In this document: one piece after another, positions 36,401-51,313 of the stretch
Layout of the letters: every line of letters starts with the position of its first letter
Numbering within the stretch: the stretch's first letter is position 1
NCBI GenBank assembly: GCA_965366625.1
Contig: CBDUGP010000030.1
Span: 1-64,000 of the forward strand
Origin: JAUIJL01 sp965366625
GTDB taxonomy: Bacteria > Acidobacteriota > Thermoanaerobaculia > Multivoradales > J023
DNA length: 64,000 nucleotides
Direction: 5' to 3'
Translations under genes and position numbers: made by a program
The notes under the pieces: generated by a model
What the model saw: the letters and a program-made list of their open reading frames with translations, nothing else
Database searches by the model: none
Told to the model about the DNA's origin: nothing

Positions 36401-37083
36401 ACGAAGAGATCCCGCAGGCTGACATCGAAGGTGGGGGGTGCCAACAAGCTGACGCGGACGTGCTCGTCGAGCCCGAACTCCTCGATTTCCCAACGAATAA
36501 AGTGACTCAGGCCGCATTGCCGGCCTTCAATACCTTTGGGCTCGCCGCTCGACCCCGAGGTGAACATCAAATAGCAGCTGTCGTCCCCCGTGTCGGCATC
36601 CGCAGGGATGGCCGGTCGATCGTTAGGTGGGCCGGCGGGGCTCAGCCCTTGTTCAATGCAATAGGAGAACGGCAAGATGGCCTCGGGCGCGCTGAGAGCT
36701 TCACCGTCGAGCAAGGTGCACAGCTCGCTGTGGCGCGACTCGCTCACCAGAATGAAACGAGGGCGTGTTTTGCTCAACATGAGACCCAGGCGGCGTTGAG
36801 GGAAGGTCCTGTCGAGTGGGACCCACAGTCCGTGAGCTTTGAGGGTGCCGAGCATGGCGATGACGTATTCGATGCCGTGTGGTTCGAGGGTGGCCACAAG
36901 GTCCTGGCGTTCACAACCGAGGGCGTGCAGGTGATCGGCGATTCCGTCCGCAGCCTCGTTCAGGGCGGCATAGGTCAGTTGCCGATCCCCCTGCTCGACG
37001 GCAATACGCTCGGGAAACGTTTCAGCGGTTTGCTCGAATAGGCTGTAAATAAGGTCTTGGTGCAAAATAAGATCCTTGTGCAT
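30451..37083 (-). CDS. NRPS: A-PCP-C-A-PCP-C, second A domain predicted for Asn (2210 aa)
   Basis: Approximate residues: A1 (8-500; FTSGSSGEPKG 178), PCP (GGHSL, 572), C (~630-1060; HHIVADA 777), A2 (~1110-1600; HTSGSTGKPKG 1261), PCP (GGHSL, 1664), C (~1715-2150; HHLISDA 1865). The A2 code read by eye is DLTKVGEVGK, one position from the known Asn code DLTKLGEVGK, so Asn is a confident call. The A1 code is DVRHAALLAK, which I cannot assign; its FDVSLRDLF signature resembles that of the first A domain of the following protein. Both condensation domains have DA instead of DG after the HHxxx motif; the catalytic His and the Asp remain. The gene starts 15 bp after the asnB-like gene, fitting an Asn supply role for that neighbour. 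Like the next protein it starts with A and ends with C, so modules are split between C and A. Confidence 0.93.
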   Translation of the reverse strand: MHKDLILHQDLIYSLFEQTAETFPERIAVEQGDRQLTYAALNEAADGIADHLHALGCERQDLVATLEPHGIEYVIAMLGTLKAHGLWVPLDRTFPQRRLGLMLSKTRPRFILVSESRHSELCTLLDGEALSAPEAILPFSYCIEQGLSPAGPPNDRPAIPADADTGDDSCYLMFTSGSSGEPKGIEGRQCGLSHFIRWEIEEFGLDEHVRVSLLAPPTFDVSLRDLFVPLVAGGTVCIPDPETRNDPVRLLRWLHDSKVNLCHLVPSLFRQLIRELKKSPDPEPLPHLQKLALAGEPLLAADVLQWMDLVGDRIELINLYGPSETTLAKVFHRIRERPEQAHKIMPIGKPISHTAILILQGDRLCPIGKIGEIHIKTPFRSKGYFRQPEMTAQVFVPNPLTNDPDDLLYKSGDLGRYLPDRSIEYVGRMDRQVKVNGIRIEPAEIEVALRRHPAVDQAVVVPYQNAERETLPACYYTLEEGFQDFDPRQAHDHLSLYLPRNMMPAFYTRLDEMPLNLNGKVDRKALPKPEELIYAEGGFEPPANALETRIADIWKKRLGLSKVGVNTPFFTLGGHSLIATKIVADLCGSSVGNLSLKDFFEHPTVRELAAHLSSRAPQARLQPIARRAEGNDGPLSPVQRRFWVMEQMVGGPGAYNIPAAFQIFGNLSIDALKRSLARLSERHESLRTSFPSVDGEPLQRIDDQMPLPFSIIDLGHLPADEPQEQIALLQLSRRHAKTTFNLSRGPLWRVTLARLADAPSHNGAESAGRFLLLFNIHHIVADAWSLDVCLRELARLYEAHTRGAEPDLPELRIQYRDYAYHQLEKGDEDASASFWRRCLRDLKRLDLTTDRPRPRLKNYSGAVARLTVPESLAKPLKAFAAERGARPFQVLATLFNVFLHRHQNRRAASADIAMGTPVTGRFDPDLEHQVGCYLNLVVLRNRFHDQQSFEQLLDQVCKEFDQVLEHQEFPFDRLVHELDGERSPSRSPLFDVMIDFQQEIALQLGDLRIEEIPSSAGTSKYDLTLQVVQGSGDRLFIDFEYDTQLFDESTVRNFLDRFLCLMHGALADPTLPISQLPMINNAELESMTAIRPARTWAAGLPTCREPTVLDIFDQRATQHPGATAMVYGDARITYGELQRVSRQIAARLIGLGAGHGDQDPIGLLATRSPNTVAAFLGIMRIGAPVLPLDPNQPAARSALMAAGLKVVCDAEAADRVATFAEPVPSPWLASPHLSTESTSTESTPRPGVDSLAYILHTSGSTGKPKGVEIRHGSLAAYLAWAEHTYAPTDPPGTAHMPLFTALTFDLTLTSLFLPLMRGDTVHLIDHGSVEQDLRAIFEPGSPVDLVKLTPTHVRLLPHLGLNHTNVGRVVVGGEALEARHIQILQGLNANIQIFNEYGPTEATVGCIAGRVDRPGDIHIGEPIDGAQALVLDVSSQLCPIGVAGEICIAGAGLASGYRDLPEQTANKFVTHPLAAEQRLYRTGDLGRRRPDGKLEYLGRVDDQIKIRGYRVEPGEVEEALLSHPGVQEAVVGSARRPAADAADFEDVDPQLVAWIVADKDSPPTLDLLQRHLCSCLPDWMLPDPMVFVDALPVGPHGKLDRCALPTPFADIDFPESPEPADPHDSVEGEWVQGDSAVEKTIHNIWCRVLGVEEVGPDDRFFDLGGHSLKAIQVLSAIEKRLGARLNLSHLFLQPTVRGLTGLVHERLLEGRRDEQIEPAAEAASYPLSPAQRPVWLSQQMHPGTTVFHVPGGLVLEGDLDIDTLEHAFQQLIRRHESLRTTFKQEGGEPRQVIRDLERASTFRLQRLLGGNPPDETTMLRALLTRLAEQPFDLEHGPLIRAQIVHLKPKSGRERIALLVVIHHLISDAWSIGVMVRDLVALYQTRVQDHPADPEPEEGHLLASPNCLDPLVIQYKDYAVDLCRRLERGDFETSRRYWLRVLEGRRSTLDLPTDFPRSARRGFEGKRLPLELDESRCNALHRLARLGDATPFVLLLSLVKVLLVKITGDVHQTVGTPIVGREAPGLENQIGFFVNVLPLVDEIDPESTLSEVFAQVKNTVVQAFAHREIAFDELASEFRPEFREPGRAPLFDIQVSLDNTDQQSALRSIGVELGWSVEILDHDLGGSKLDLSFAFLQDGWQLEGYVDFNTSIFKAQTVDAWARQFETLLDIAETGLHRTLIDLFPRLADESEQLQVETLTAAALTQISEDF
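33356..33385 (-). repeat. Perfect 15-bp tandem duplication in the Asn-activating A domain
   Basis: GTCGACTCGGTGGAG occurs twice without mismatch (33356-33370, 33371-33385), encoding STEST-STEST in the variable loop before the HTSGSTG phosphate-binding motif. Perfect identity suggests a recent duplication. Confidence 0.9.
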
Positions 37084-37098
37084 AGGGCTCGTTACCGT

Positions 37099-38970
37099 TC
37101 AGTGCAAGTTCGGCAGGTCGAAGAGGTCCAAGAGAAGCCCGAAGGTCAAAACAACAATCAATAAGTCGGTTTCAAAAGGCACGTTTAAGCGAAATCCTTC
37201 ACTGCTATAACGCTTTTTCAAACGCTCAACGGCATTGGGATTGAAATATCCTTGACGCTGAATTCGCTCAAAAGAAAGAAGGTCTTGAACCCAGGGGATA
37301 CTCTGTTGTAGTAGGAAGGGGCTTCCCGGCGCCACAAAGCTGAATTTCTCTCTTTCGGTGATGGTTGCCGGCAAGTGTTGCTCGCCGATTCTTTTGAGAA
37401 TATATTTTTCGACCCAGCCGTTGAGCTTCAGATTGGGTGGTATTTCTTTGGCCAGCTCGAGCACGTCCAGGTCGAGCAAGGGATAACGCGCTTCCACGGA
37501 ATTTGCATAAGCGACGCGATCTCCGTGGTCGGCCAATAGATGATCGGAAAGCCGCAGCTTGAAGTCGAGATAAGAGCGCAGATGAACCGGGTGCCGGCCT
37601 TTGAGCAACGTTTTATCCACCGGCTCGGAGTCCAGAGCGTCGAAATCTTGGAAGCGCTCCAGCGCGGCCTCGGAATAAAGGGCACGGCGAACGTCCCGGA
37701 AAGCGTGCTGCTCTTTCTCGTAAAAGAAATCAGGAGTGCCCCATAGATGTTCCCTAATTTGATCTTCCAGATATTTTTCCGGGCTCGGTAATAGCTCCTC
37801 CTGCCGCTCCGAGCGCTTTTTATCGAAGCGATAACCCACATATCCGGCGAACAGCTCGTCGGCGCCCTCGCCGGTGAGCACCACTTTGATGTTTTGGTCG
37901 CGGACGGCGCTAGAAAGGGCCAATGAACAGGTGTTGTAGGTTTCTTTGAGTGGTGTTTCAGCGCGATAGACCGCCTCTTCCAGACGATCGCTGATATGTT
38001 GCCAATCGAAAAGAATCTCGTGATGCAGGCTTCCGAGCTGCTCGGCCATCAAGCGCTGGTGGCGTCTCTCGTCGATCGACGTCTCAGTGAAACCGATCGA
38101 GAAGGAATGGCGTGGCTCGTTCGAGCATTTCTTGATCAAGGCGCCGATCAACGACGAGTCGAGCCCACCGCTGAGATAAAATCCCACCGGAACATCCGCT
38201 TGGAGCCGTAATTTAACCGATCGGCTCAGGGCTTCTTCCAAACGCTCGATATAGTTTTTTTCGGGTGTTGGGTTTCCTTCGCCGTCACCCTTGGGATAAG
38301 CCATGTCCCAATAGCGCACGTGCTGTGTGCGATCGCTTTCGATGCAAAGGTGATGGCCGGGTTTCAGAGCATGAATATTTTCAAAGGCGGTATGGGGACT
38401 GACTATACCCGGAAAACAGAGGATCTGGTCGAGCCCGGTGAGGTGCACCGACCGTGGTACCCCGGGGTGCTCGAGGAGCGCTTTGACTTCCGAGGCAAAC
38501 ACCAAGGACTCGCCGACTTGGGTATAAAAAAGAGGTGCGATACCAACGTGGTCTCGGGCTAGAAACAAGCGTTGTTCAGCGCGGTCGAAGAGGGCGAAGG
38601 CGAATTGGCCGTTGAGCTCGGAGACGAAGTTGATGCCGTATTGCTCGTAGAGGTGGGGCAGCACCTCTACGTCGCAGCGGCTTCGAAAGCGATGCCCTTT
38701 GGCTTCCAATCCGGCCCGCAGCTCGCGGTAGTTGAAGATCTCTCCGTTGCATACCGAGACCACCGAGCGATCTTCGTTGAAGAAAGGCTGATCACCGGTT
38801 TCCAGATCGATGATGGCGAGTCGGCGGATACCCAAGGCCAGGTTGGGTTCGAGGAATTGGCCGTAAGCATCGGGGCCGCGGGGCTCCAGGGGACGACACA
38901 TGGCTTGCAAGAGCCGTTCGTCCACCGTCGGCCCGCCACGGCGTTGGAAAATTCCGGCGATGCCACACAT
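37099..38970 (-). CDS. asnB: Asparagine synthase-like glutamine amidotransferase (623 aa)
   Basis: The N-terminal glutaminase starts MCGIAGIFQR, with Cys2 as nucleophile after Met removal, and has the usual PRGPDAYG, NGEIFN and LNGQFAFALFD motifs. The synthetase half has the pyrophosphate loop SGGLDSS at ~268 and GEGADELFAGY. It should use Gln and ATP to convert an Asp carboxylate to Asn. Its ATG overlaps the stop of the upstream PKS-NRPS (TGATG), so it is embedded in and coupled to the operon. Because the next protein contains an Asn-type A domain, supply of Asn, or amidation of a precursor or the peptide itself, is the likely job. AsnB-type proteins are often ~550-630 residues, so the length is normal. 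Confidence 0.93.
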   Translation of the reverse strand: MCGIAGIFQRRGGPTVDERLLQAMCRPLEPRGPDAYGQFLEPNLALGIRRLAIIDLETGDQPFFNEDRSVVSVCNGEIFNYRELRAGLEAKGHRFRSRCDVEVLPHLYEQYGINFVSELNGQFAFALFDRAEQRLFLARDHVGIAPLFYTQVGESLVFASEVKALLEHPGVPRSVHLTGLDQILCFPGIVSPHTAFENIHALKPGHHLCIESDRTQHVRYWDMAYPKGDGEGNPTPEKNYIERLEEALSRSVKLRLQADVPVGFYLSGGLDSSLIGALIKKCSNEPRHSFSIGFTETSIDERRHQRLMAEQLGSLHHEILFDWQHISDRLEEAVYRAETPLKETYNTCSLALSSAVRDQNIKVVLTGEGADELFAGYVGYRFDKKRSERQEELLPSPEKYLEDQIREHLWGTPDFFYEKEQHAFRDVRRALYSEAALERFQDFDALDSEPVDKTLLKGRHPVHLRSYLDFKLRLSDHLLADHGDRVAYANSVEARYPLLDLDVLELAKEIPPNLKLNGWVEKYILKRIGEQHLPATITEREKFSFVAPGSPFLLQQSIPWVQDLLSFERIQRQGYFNPNAVERLKKRYSSEGFRLNVPFETDLLIVVLTFGLLLDLFDLPNLH

Positions 38971-41900
38971 CAGCTCACGTCTCCCAATTGAGCGACGGTC
39001 GCCAGAAACGCCTCTTGCTCCAGGCGCTCGTCGTCGGTGGCTAGCAGGCCGCAGAGCTCGTGGATCGTTTGCTCAGAGTGGTGCGGCAGAATTTTCAGCA
39101 GTCGTTCGAGTTCCGCTGTCAGGCCGAGAATTGTCTCTTGGCGGAAAAGATCCACGTCGTAGCGCACGAAACAACGCAAGGAAGAGTCGTGCTGCTCGAA
39201 TTGAAAGGTCAAGTCGAATTGGTCGGTGACGATTTCGTCTTTGAACAGCGTCAGCTCGATGCCCTCCATGGGTTGTTGCAACGCATCGTGTTGATAAAGA
39301 ACTAAGACGTCGAAGAGGGGATGGCGTCCCGGCTCGATTTCGATGCCGAGATCCTCGACCAGACGATCGAAGGGCCACAGCCCGTGATCGAAGTCGTCCG
39401 CGAATCGCAGCCGGAACCGCTGCAGCAAATTGGCGAAGGAGCGGGTGGGCTCAACCTCGCCGCGCAAAACCAGGGTATTGAGAAAGAAACCGATTTGCTG
39501 CTCGAGATCCGGGTGGGTGCGTCCGGCGAATGGGGTGCCGAGAAGCATCTCTCGATTTCCCGTTTGGTGGTAGAGCAAGACCCGCACCGCCGAGCAAACC
39601 AGGAGGAAGGGGCTGACCTTTTGGTCTCGAGCCAGACGATGCAAGTCGGCGGTGGCTTCGGAATCGAGATCGAGGCGCAAGGTGGCGCCCTGGTATCTCG
39701 GCCGCTCCGGTCTGGGAAAGTCTAGAGGTAGATCGAGCTGGGGCAGGGGCGACGCCAACCGTTCGCGCCAATACTGACATTGCCGTTTCCCGAGATCACC
39801 CTGCAACATCTCATCGAGCCATGAGACATAGTGGCGATATTGGATCGGCAGGTCGGTCAGAACGGCTTTCGGCCGCGACGGGTGTCGTACGTTCCGGTGA
39901 TGTGCGTTATACAGGGAGACCATCTCGTTCAGCAGAACGTCCATCGACCAGCCGTCACCGATGATGTGGTGCATGTCGATGGCCAGGACATGGCGATCGG
40001 TTGCGATCTCGAGCAATAGAACCCGAAAAAGGGGCCCTTGCTCTAAAGAGTAGGGTTCCATGGCGACTTGCTCGTCGAGACGCCGGGCCTCTGCTTCGGG
40101 CTCGTCGGCATCTTTCAGATCGACCTGTTGCCAATGAAAATCAGCGGCCCCGACCCTCTGCCACGGTTCACCGTCACGAATCGTGAAATAGGAGCGCAGG
40201 GATTCGTGGCGTTCGACCAGTTGGGCGAAGGCTCCGTGCAAAGCGTCGGTGTCCAATTCACCTTCTAATAAGAAAGCGCTGGACATGTTGTAGAGGGTCG
40301 ATTCGGGATCCCGATGGTGGGCGATCCATAGGCGATGTTGGGCGTTGGATAGAGGGATTTCTGCCGGGGGCTCCGCAGGATCGGGGGAAATCGCCGGCAG
40401 CCGGCCCGAGCGCTTCTTGCCGAGTCGCGCCAATGCTGCCGCCGTAGGTGCTTCGAAGAGATCCCGCAGTCGTAAGTCGAGCCCAGAGAGTTGGCGAATT
40501 CGGGCGATGAGGCGCGATGCGGCAAGGCTATTTCCACCCAGCTCGAAGAAGCTCGCGTCCGCGGGCAGGTCGGGCCGGCGAAAGACTTGGCGCCAAACCT
40601 CGAGCACCTCGGTTTGAATTGGATCGGAGGGGTCCGAGAGCAGGATCTCGTGATGCTCCGTCGTCGAGAACGCAGGACCGGCCGGCGTGATGTCGTTAAC
40701 CCGTTCGGGCTGCCGTAGATCTAGGTTTGGGACCGCGGCGCCGACCGAGATGGATCGGTCGTCGTCGACGACCATGGATTTCAGAGTCGCAACGTAGAGA
40801 TCCATCCATACTTGGGCCTGCTCGGAGGTGAGCAGCTCGTCTCGGTAATCCAACTCGAGCAGCAGCTCGCCGTCGTATTCGAAGACATTCAAACCCAGCT
40901 CGACCTTGACCCGATCGATGGGCGCGGATTGAAAATCGACTTGCAGATCTTTGAAGCGCAGTGCGCCTTCGGCTCGGTCGAGATTGAACATCCAGCGGGG
41001 GGCACCCACGGCTTCGGAGGCGCTAGAAGACGAGTTGCGATGCACCCGGCCGATGAGCTGCGCATAGCTCATGGCGGATTCGAACTCAACTTGGAGGGTC
41101 CGGATTTCGGCCAGCGGACCGACCAGATTGGGAAGGCCCAAGTCGAGATGGCCGGCGTAGGGCATGCCCACGGTGAGGCAGCGCTCACCGGAAGCGCGGT
41201 GGATTAGCGCTAAGAATCCAGCGGCCAGGCAGGAGAACAAACCGACCCCCCGGGCTTTGCACAGTGTCCTTAGACCGCGCCGAGTTTCGTCGTCGACGAA
41301 TCCTGTCAGCCGCCGACCCTGATAGAAGCCGGGGAGGTGACCGTCTGGGCCGTCGGGCGCGGGGGGGTGACCAGGAGGCTCGTCGAGGATTGACGCTTCC
41401 GTCGCTACGTTCCGGGTCACGAAGTCCGTCCAGGATGCCGCCGTCGGCATCGTGGCCTCGACTCCGCTCGCCCCATGGTTGAGAGATGCATTGTAGAAAT
41501 CGGATATCTCACGGAGGACCAGACCCATGGACCACCCGTCGGCGATTAGATGGTGGAAGGTCACCAGCAATCGATGCTCTTGCAGTCGATCTGGGTTGTC
41601 GATTATCCGGAGCAGTCGAATTCGAAAGAATGGCCCCTCTTGCAAGTCAAACGGCCGGTTGATTTCAGCCTGGAGCCAGGCCGTGGCGTCTGCGGCTTCG
41701 CCCGTCTCAGGTTCCGGAATCTCTAAATCCAAGCTTGCCGCCACGATTTGCTTTTCATCGTCCAAATAGCGGATTCGGAGGGCCTGATGACGCCGGACCG
41801 TGCGCTGTGCAGCTCGGCGCAAAGCGTCTAGATCCAAAGGCCCCCTCAGGCGCAGGACGACATTCTCGTGGTAGGCCGACGCCATGTCGGGGGCCTGGTG

Positions 41901-44900
41901 ATGGAGAAACCAAAGCCGTTTTTGCTGGTGCAGCAAGGGTAGCTCTTCGTCACCGGTTCGTGCGCCGCTCCCTTCCGGTGATGGGACGCCAAGAGCCGGC
42001 AGCAAACCCGCTTCTGCCATGGCACGCACGGCGTTTTGGACCGCGGTTTGGATGCGGTCGATATCGTTGTCATCATGGGCGGTGGAAAGAAAACAATTGC
42101 GCCCTTCCCAAACATAAATCCCTTGTGCCAAGAGATGATGGAAAAGAAGGTCTCTCTCACCGTCGAGCACGAAGCGGAAAAGGGACCCGAACCAGCACAA
42201 ACGCAGTGGAGATTGCGGCTCGTCGGGCCAGATGACTTCGAACCACGCATTCAGCCGCCGGCAAAGACCGGCCGTTTTTTCGGTCACCTGCTGTTGCAGG
42301 CGGCCCTCTTCCTCTTCCAGTCGGACCAAAACAGCCTGTGCCGCCGCCATGGCTAGGGGGTGATAACAGAAGGTACCTGCCACAAAGGTATTCTTTTGCC
42401 GCGGCACGGAGTCGTCGCCGTAGCGCCAGAATCCACCGTCCACCGCGTCGAGAAAGCGAGAGCTGCCGGCCACCACGCCCATCGGCAAGCCCCCGCCGAT
42501 GACCTTGCCGTAGGTGGCGATGTCGGCGCGGACATCGAATGCTTCCTGGGCTCCACCGTTGCCGGTGCGGAATCCGGTGACGATCTCATCGAAAATCAGG
42601 GCACAGCCGTGATCCTGGGTGATGCGTCGGAGTTCGTGCAAAAAGGCGCGGGGTTGTAGATCGGGACGGCGGCTTTGGACCGGCTCGACGAGCACGGCGG
42701 CCAGCTGGGGGCCGAGCTGTCGGATTTTCTCCAAGGATTCCGGGGAGTCATAGTCGAGCACCACTACGTCGTCGATTAGGCTTTGGGGTATTCCGGGGGC
42801 CATCGGACGCACGGTCCCGCCGTCTCCCTTGGCCCGTTGCAGGGCCAGGATTCCGTCGAACATGCCGTGGTAGGAACCGGCGAAGATCACGATTCTGTCG
42901 CGGCGGGTCACCGTCCGCGCCAAACGAACGGCGACCATCACGGCTTCCGTGCCGGAGTTGTAGAAGGCAGCCCTCTCCATTCCGGTCAAACGGCAGATTC
43001 GCCGCGCGACGTCCCCTGCCAGGTCCGGAATCGGGCCGACGGAGAAGTTGCGCTGCAATTGATTCTCGACCGCTTGACGGATCCACGACGCGTCGTGACC
43101 GAAAAACGAAACGCCGAAACCCATGGTGAGATCGATATATTGGTTGCCGTCCACATCCCAAATCTTGCTTCCCCTAGAACGCTCCACCACGATCTGGTAG
43201 GTCATTTCTTTCCAGATCGCGCGGAAGCCGGCGATGTTGCGATTATTGGCGAGTTCTTGCCGATATTCTTGGGTGTGGTTCTTGGAGGCGGCCGTCTTCG
43301 AGCTGACCGCCTGGACCAGCTGAGGCAAGAATTCTCGTTGCCAATGTGGCCGGACCCTCGAAGGGCTTGGGTCCCTTGGGCGGTCTGGGATCTGTCGATA
43401 CGGAACGAAGGTCGCCTGGTGGACCCCTCCCGCCGGCGGAGCGGCTGCGGGCGTTGGAGCCTCTGAGTGAATGGGTGGTGGGGTCGACGGCTGTTTCGCC
43501 GACTTGAGTTCGGCGAGCCAGTCGACCAACCCGTCGATGCTGGTGGTCTCACTGAAATAGAGTTCACGGGGCGTTTCTGTGCCGAAGCTTTCATCCACCG
43601 TTGCCTTGATTTGCATCAACACGACCGAGTCGGCACCTAGGCTGAAGAAGCCGAGATCGGTTTGTAGATTCACCGGGTGCATTTCCATGGCACCGGCCAC
43701 TATTCGGCTCACCCGGTCCAGCACGGATTCCGCAGGTCGCGGCCCCTGGGCGAGGAAGGCGACGTCGACAGGGGTCTTTAGAGCTGCAGGGGGCAGCAGA
43801 GTGTCGGGGGCCGTGTCGGAAAAGGTCGTGTCGGAGGAGGCCGTGTCGGAAGAGGCCGTGTCGGAAGAGGCCGAGTCGAGCCAGAAGGATTCGCGTTGGA
43901 AAGGATAGGTCGGCAACGCCACCCGTCGCCCGCTGCCCCAAGACGGCCACTTTAGATCGAAGCCGTTTACAAAGAGTTCGGCGGAGGCGTGATGGAGGCT
44001 CGTTCGCGCATCTCGTCCACGACGCAAGGACGGGATGAAGACCGGCGTCTCGGCCTTTGAGATGAGCCGCCGACCCAGCCCGCTGAGCACCGGATTGGGT
44101 CCCAGCTCGACAAACACTTCGCAGCCCGCGTCCCGGGCGGTCCGGAAGCCGTCGGCGAAGCGGACTTCCTGGCGAAGATGACGGACCCAATACATGGGAT
44201 CCATGAGCTCTTCGGCGCCGGCGACTCGGCCGGTGACGTTGGAGATGACGCGCAGGGTCGGCTCGCGGTAGGTGACGCGCCTCGCCACCTCGGCAAAAGG
44301 TTTTAGAATCGATTCCATCTGAGCCGAGTGAAAAGCGTGGGAGACTTTTAAGGAACGACTTTTTAGGCCTTTTTCCGCCAGAGCCGGCAAGATTTCTGTC
44401 AAGCTCGATTCCGGCCCGGAGACCACCACTTCCGCGTCACCGTTGATGGCGGCCACCGCAATCTCGTCGTAGGAGGTCAAGAAATCCCGGACCTCTTGCT
44501 CGCCGGCAAACACCGTCGCCATGCCACCGCCCGTGGGCAGGGCGCCCATTAGCCCACCGCGAGCCGCCACCAGCCCCAGAGCGTCTTCCAAGGAGAAGAC
44601 CCCAGCCTCGAGGGCCGCAACATATTCGCCAAGACTGTGGCCGAGCACCATCGATGGCTCCAGGCCGGCATGCCGCCACACACGGCCGAGGGCGTATTCC
44701 GTGGCAAAAAGACACGGCTGGGTCACCTCGGTGCGATGGATGCCGGAGGGGACGCTTTCGCCGTACAGCCATTCGGTCAAGGAGCGACCGAACAGCGGGT
44801 CTAGGCTCGCCGCGCAACGATCGATGGCCTCTCGATATACGGCATCTGATTCGTAGAGCTCCCTGCCCATGCCCGGATATTGAGATCCTTGGCCGGTGTA

Positions 44901-46576
44901 GAGGAAGGCCGTCTTGCCGGGGCTCGATTTGGCTCGGCCGGTTCGGACGCTGAGAAGGCTCGGATCCTCGCCTCGCGGAAGAGCCTCTGTGAACGCTCGC
45001 AGCCGTTGCTTTAGCTCGTCACTCGCGCGGCCGACGATCGCCAGCCGCTGCGGCAACGCCGTGCGTCCTTGCATCAGCGTATGGCAGAGGTCGTGCGCCG
45101 GGACGCGGCCGCGGGCCAGCACCTCGATCAGCTGTTCCGCTCTCGCCTGTAGAGCTTTTTTGTCGTGGGCCGACAGCAACAGGAGATGCGATGCATCTGG
45201 CCCCTGGGCGTGGATTTCAGGCTCTGAAAACGGTGCCTCTTCCAAGATGAGATGGGCATTGGTACCGGAGATGCCGAACGAGCTGACACCGCAACGACGG
45301 CGTGCCTCACCCCGATTCCAAGCTCGTGCCGCGGTCAGGACTTCAAGACCCGCCGAGTCCCAAGAGATCTCGGGATTGGGCTGGTCGAAATGAATTTGTG
45401 GTGGCAGGACCTCATGGTGTAGAGCAAGGATCGCTTTGATCAGACCGGCGATGCCGGCGGCGGATTCCAAATGGCCCAGATTTGTTTTGACGGAACCGAC
45501 AAGCAGGGGGCGCTCCGCCGGCCGCGAAAATACCGCTTGCAGAGCATTGAGTTCGATCGGATCTCCGAGGGCCGTTCCCGTGCCGTGGGCCTCCACATAG
45601 TCCACGGTGTCGGGCTCGATGCCGGCGCCCTTCAGGGTTTGGCGGATCAGCTCTTCCTGGGCGATGCCGTTGGGAACGGTGAATCCGCCGCCGGTGCCGT
45701 TGCTGTTGACCCCAGTCCCTCGAATCACGGCGTAGATCGGATCCTGGTCTTCTACGGCCCGGGCTAGGGGTTTGAGCAGGACCAGCCCACAGCCTTCACC
45801 GCGGACATAACCGTCCGCCGACGCGTCGAAAGTGTGGCAAGCCCCGCTCGGTGAAAGCATCGACGCTTCTCGAATGAGTTCGTTCGCTTCGCTGGAAAGG
45901 ATCAGGTTGACGCCGCCGGCCAACGCATAGTCGCAGGCTCCGCGTCGCAAGCTGCTCACCGCCTGATCGACGGCCACCAGCGAGGAGGCGCAAGCTGCGT
46001 CGACGGCCACGGTCGGTCCCCGCAAGCCAAGGGCGAAAGAAAGCCGCCCGGCGGCCGCATTGTGGGTGATTCCCGTGACACCGTAGGTTCCCGATTTGGG
46101 GGCCGAATAAACATTTTGGCTGTATTCCATGCCGGTGATACCGATGAACACTCCGGTGGTGGCCCGGGTCAGCATCTCCGTGGGGCAGGCCGCGCTTTCC
46201 AGGGTTTCCCAAGCGACCTCCAACAGGAAGCGCTGTTGGGGGTCCATATAACGAGCCTCTTTGGGTGAGATTCGAAAAAGGCTCGGGTCGAAGAGGTCCA
46301 CGCGCTCGAAGAAGCTGCCCTGGACGGCATTGGAAGGATGGTCTGGATCTCGGTTGCGGGACAGCCGTTCGGGAAGCGGGCCCACCGTGCTTTCTTTCGC
46401 TGTCAAGAACTCGAAAAACGCCTGGGGCGAGTTCAGACCCGCCGGAAATCGACAGCCCAAACCGATCACTGCAATGGGCTCTCGATCCCGGTCGAGCAGC
46501 TCGTTCCGGGAGCTTTCCAGCTCTTTGATCTTCAAATAGGCTCTTTGAATCAAATTGTCGTCGTTGCTCACGGTGT

Positions 46577-46580
<4 letters not shown>
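38970..46580 (-). CDS. Hybrid PKS-NRPS: KS-AT-ACP-AMT-C-PCP-C, making a beta-amino acyl unit (2536 aa)
   Basis: Approximate residues: short N-terminal coiled-coil-like helix, KS (35-460; Cys195 in DAACASS), AT (~560-860; GHSLGE 648, SHAFH malonyl-type motif), ACP (GADSV, 983), PLP aminotransferase of the class III/GSA type (~1100-1520; DEIVTGFR, Lys1357 in YGKVIGGG), C (~1545-1960; HHLIADG 1678), PCP (GGNSL, 2015), C (~2070-2500; HHIIGDG 2205). The AMT should transaminate the beta-keto thioester to a beta-amine, as in mycosubtilin/iturin, microcystin and microsclerodermin pathways; the C domain then joins it to the first amino acid. No adenylation domain lies between the first C and its PCP, so that residue must be loaded in trans or the module is skipped. 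ATG overlaps the upstream stop (ATGA). Confidence 0.94.
43813..43872 (-). repeat. Four 15-bp tandem units in the AT-ACP linker
   Basis: Units of 15 bp (GTGTCGGAAGAGGCC and variants) start at 43813, 43828, 43843 and 43858; the last two are identical. They encode SDTAS-SDTAS-SDTTF-SDTAP, a low-complexity linker between AT and ACP. Confidence 0.9.
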
Positions 46581-51298
<4,718 letters not shown>

Positions 51299-51313
51299 CG
51301 CTTTGTCCTCAGG

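Noticed and set aside
11900..43880. Short tandem repeats as CRISPR or mobile-element ends
   Set aside because: Units are 15 bp without spacers, in frame inside domains, unrelated in sequence between sites and without transposase genes or flanking target duplications.
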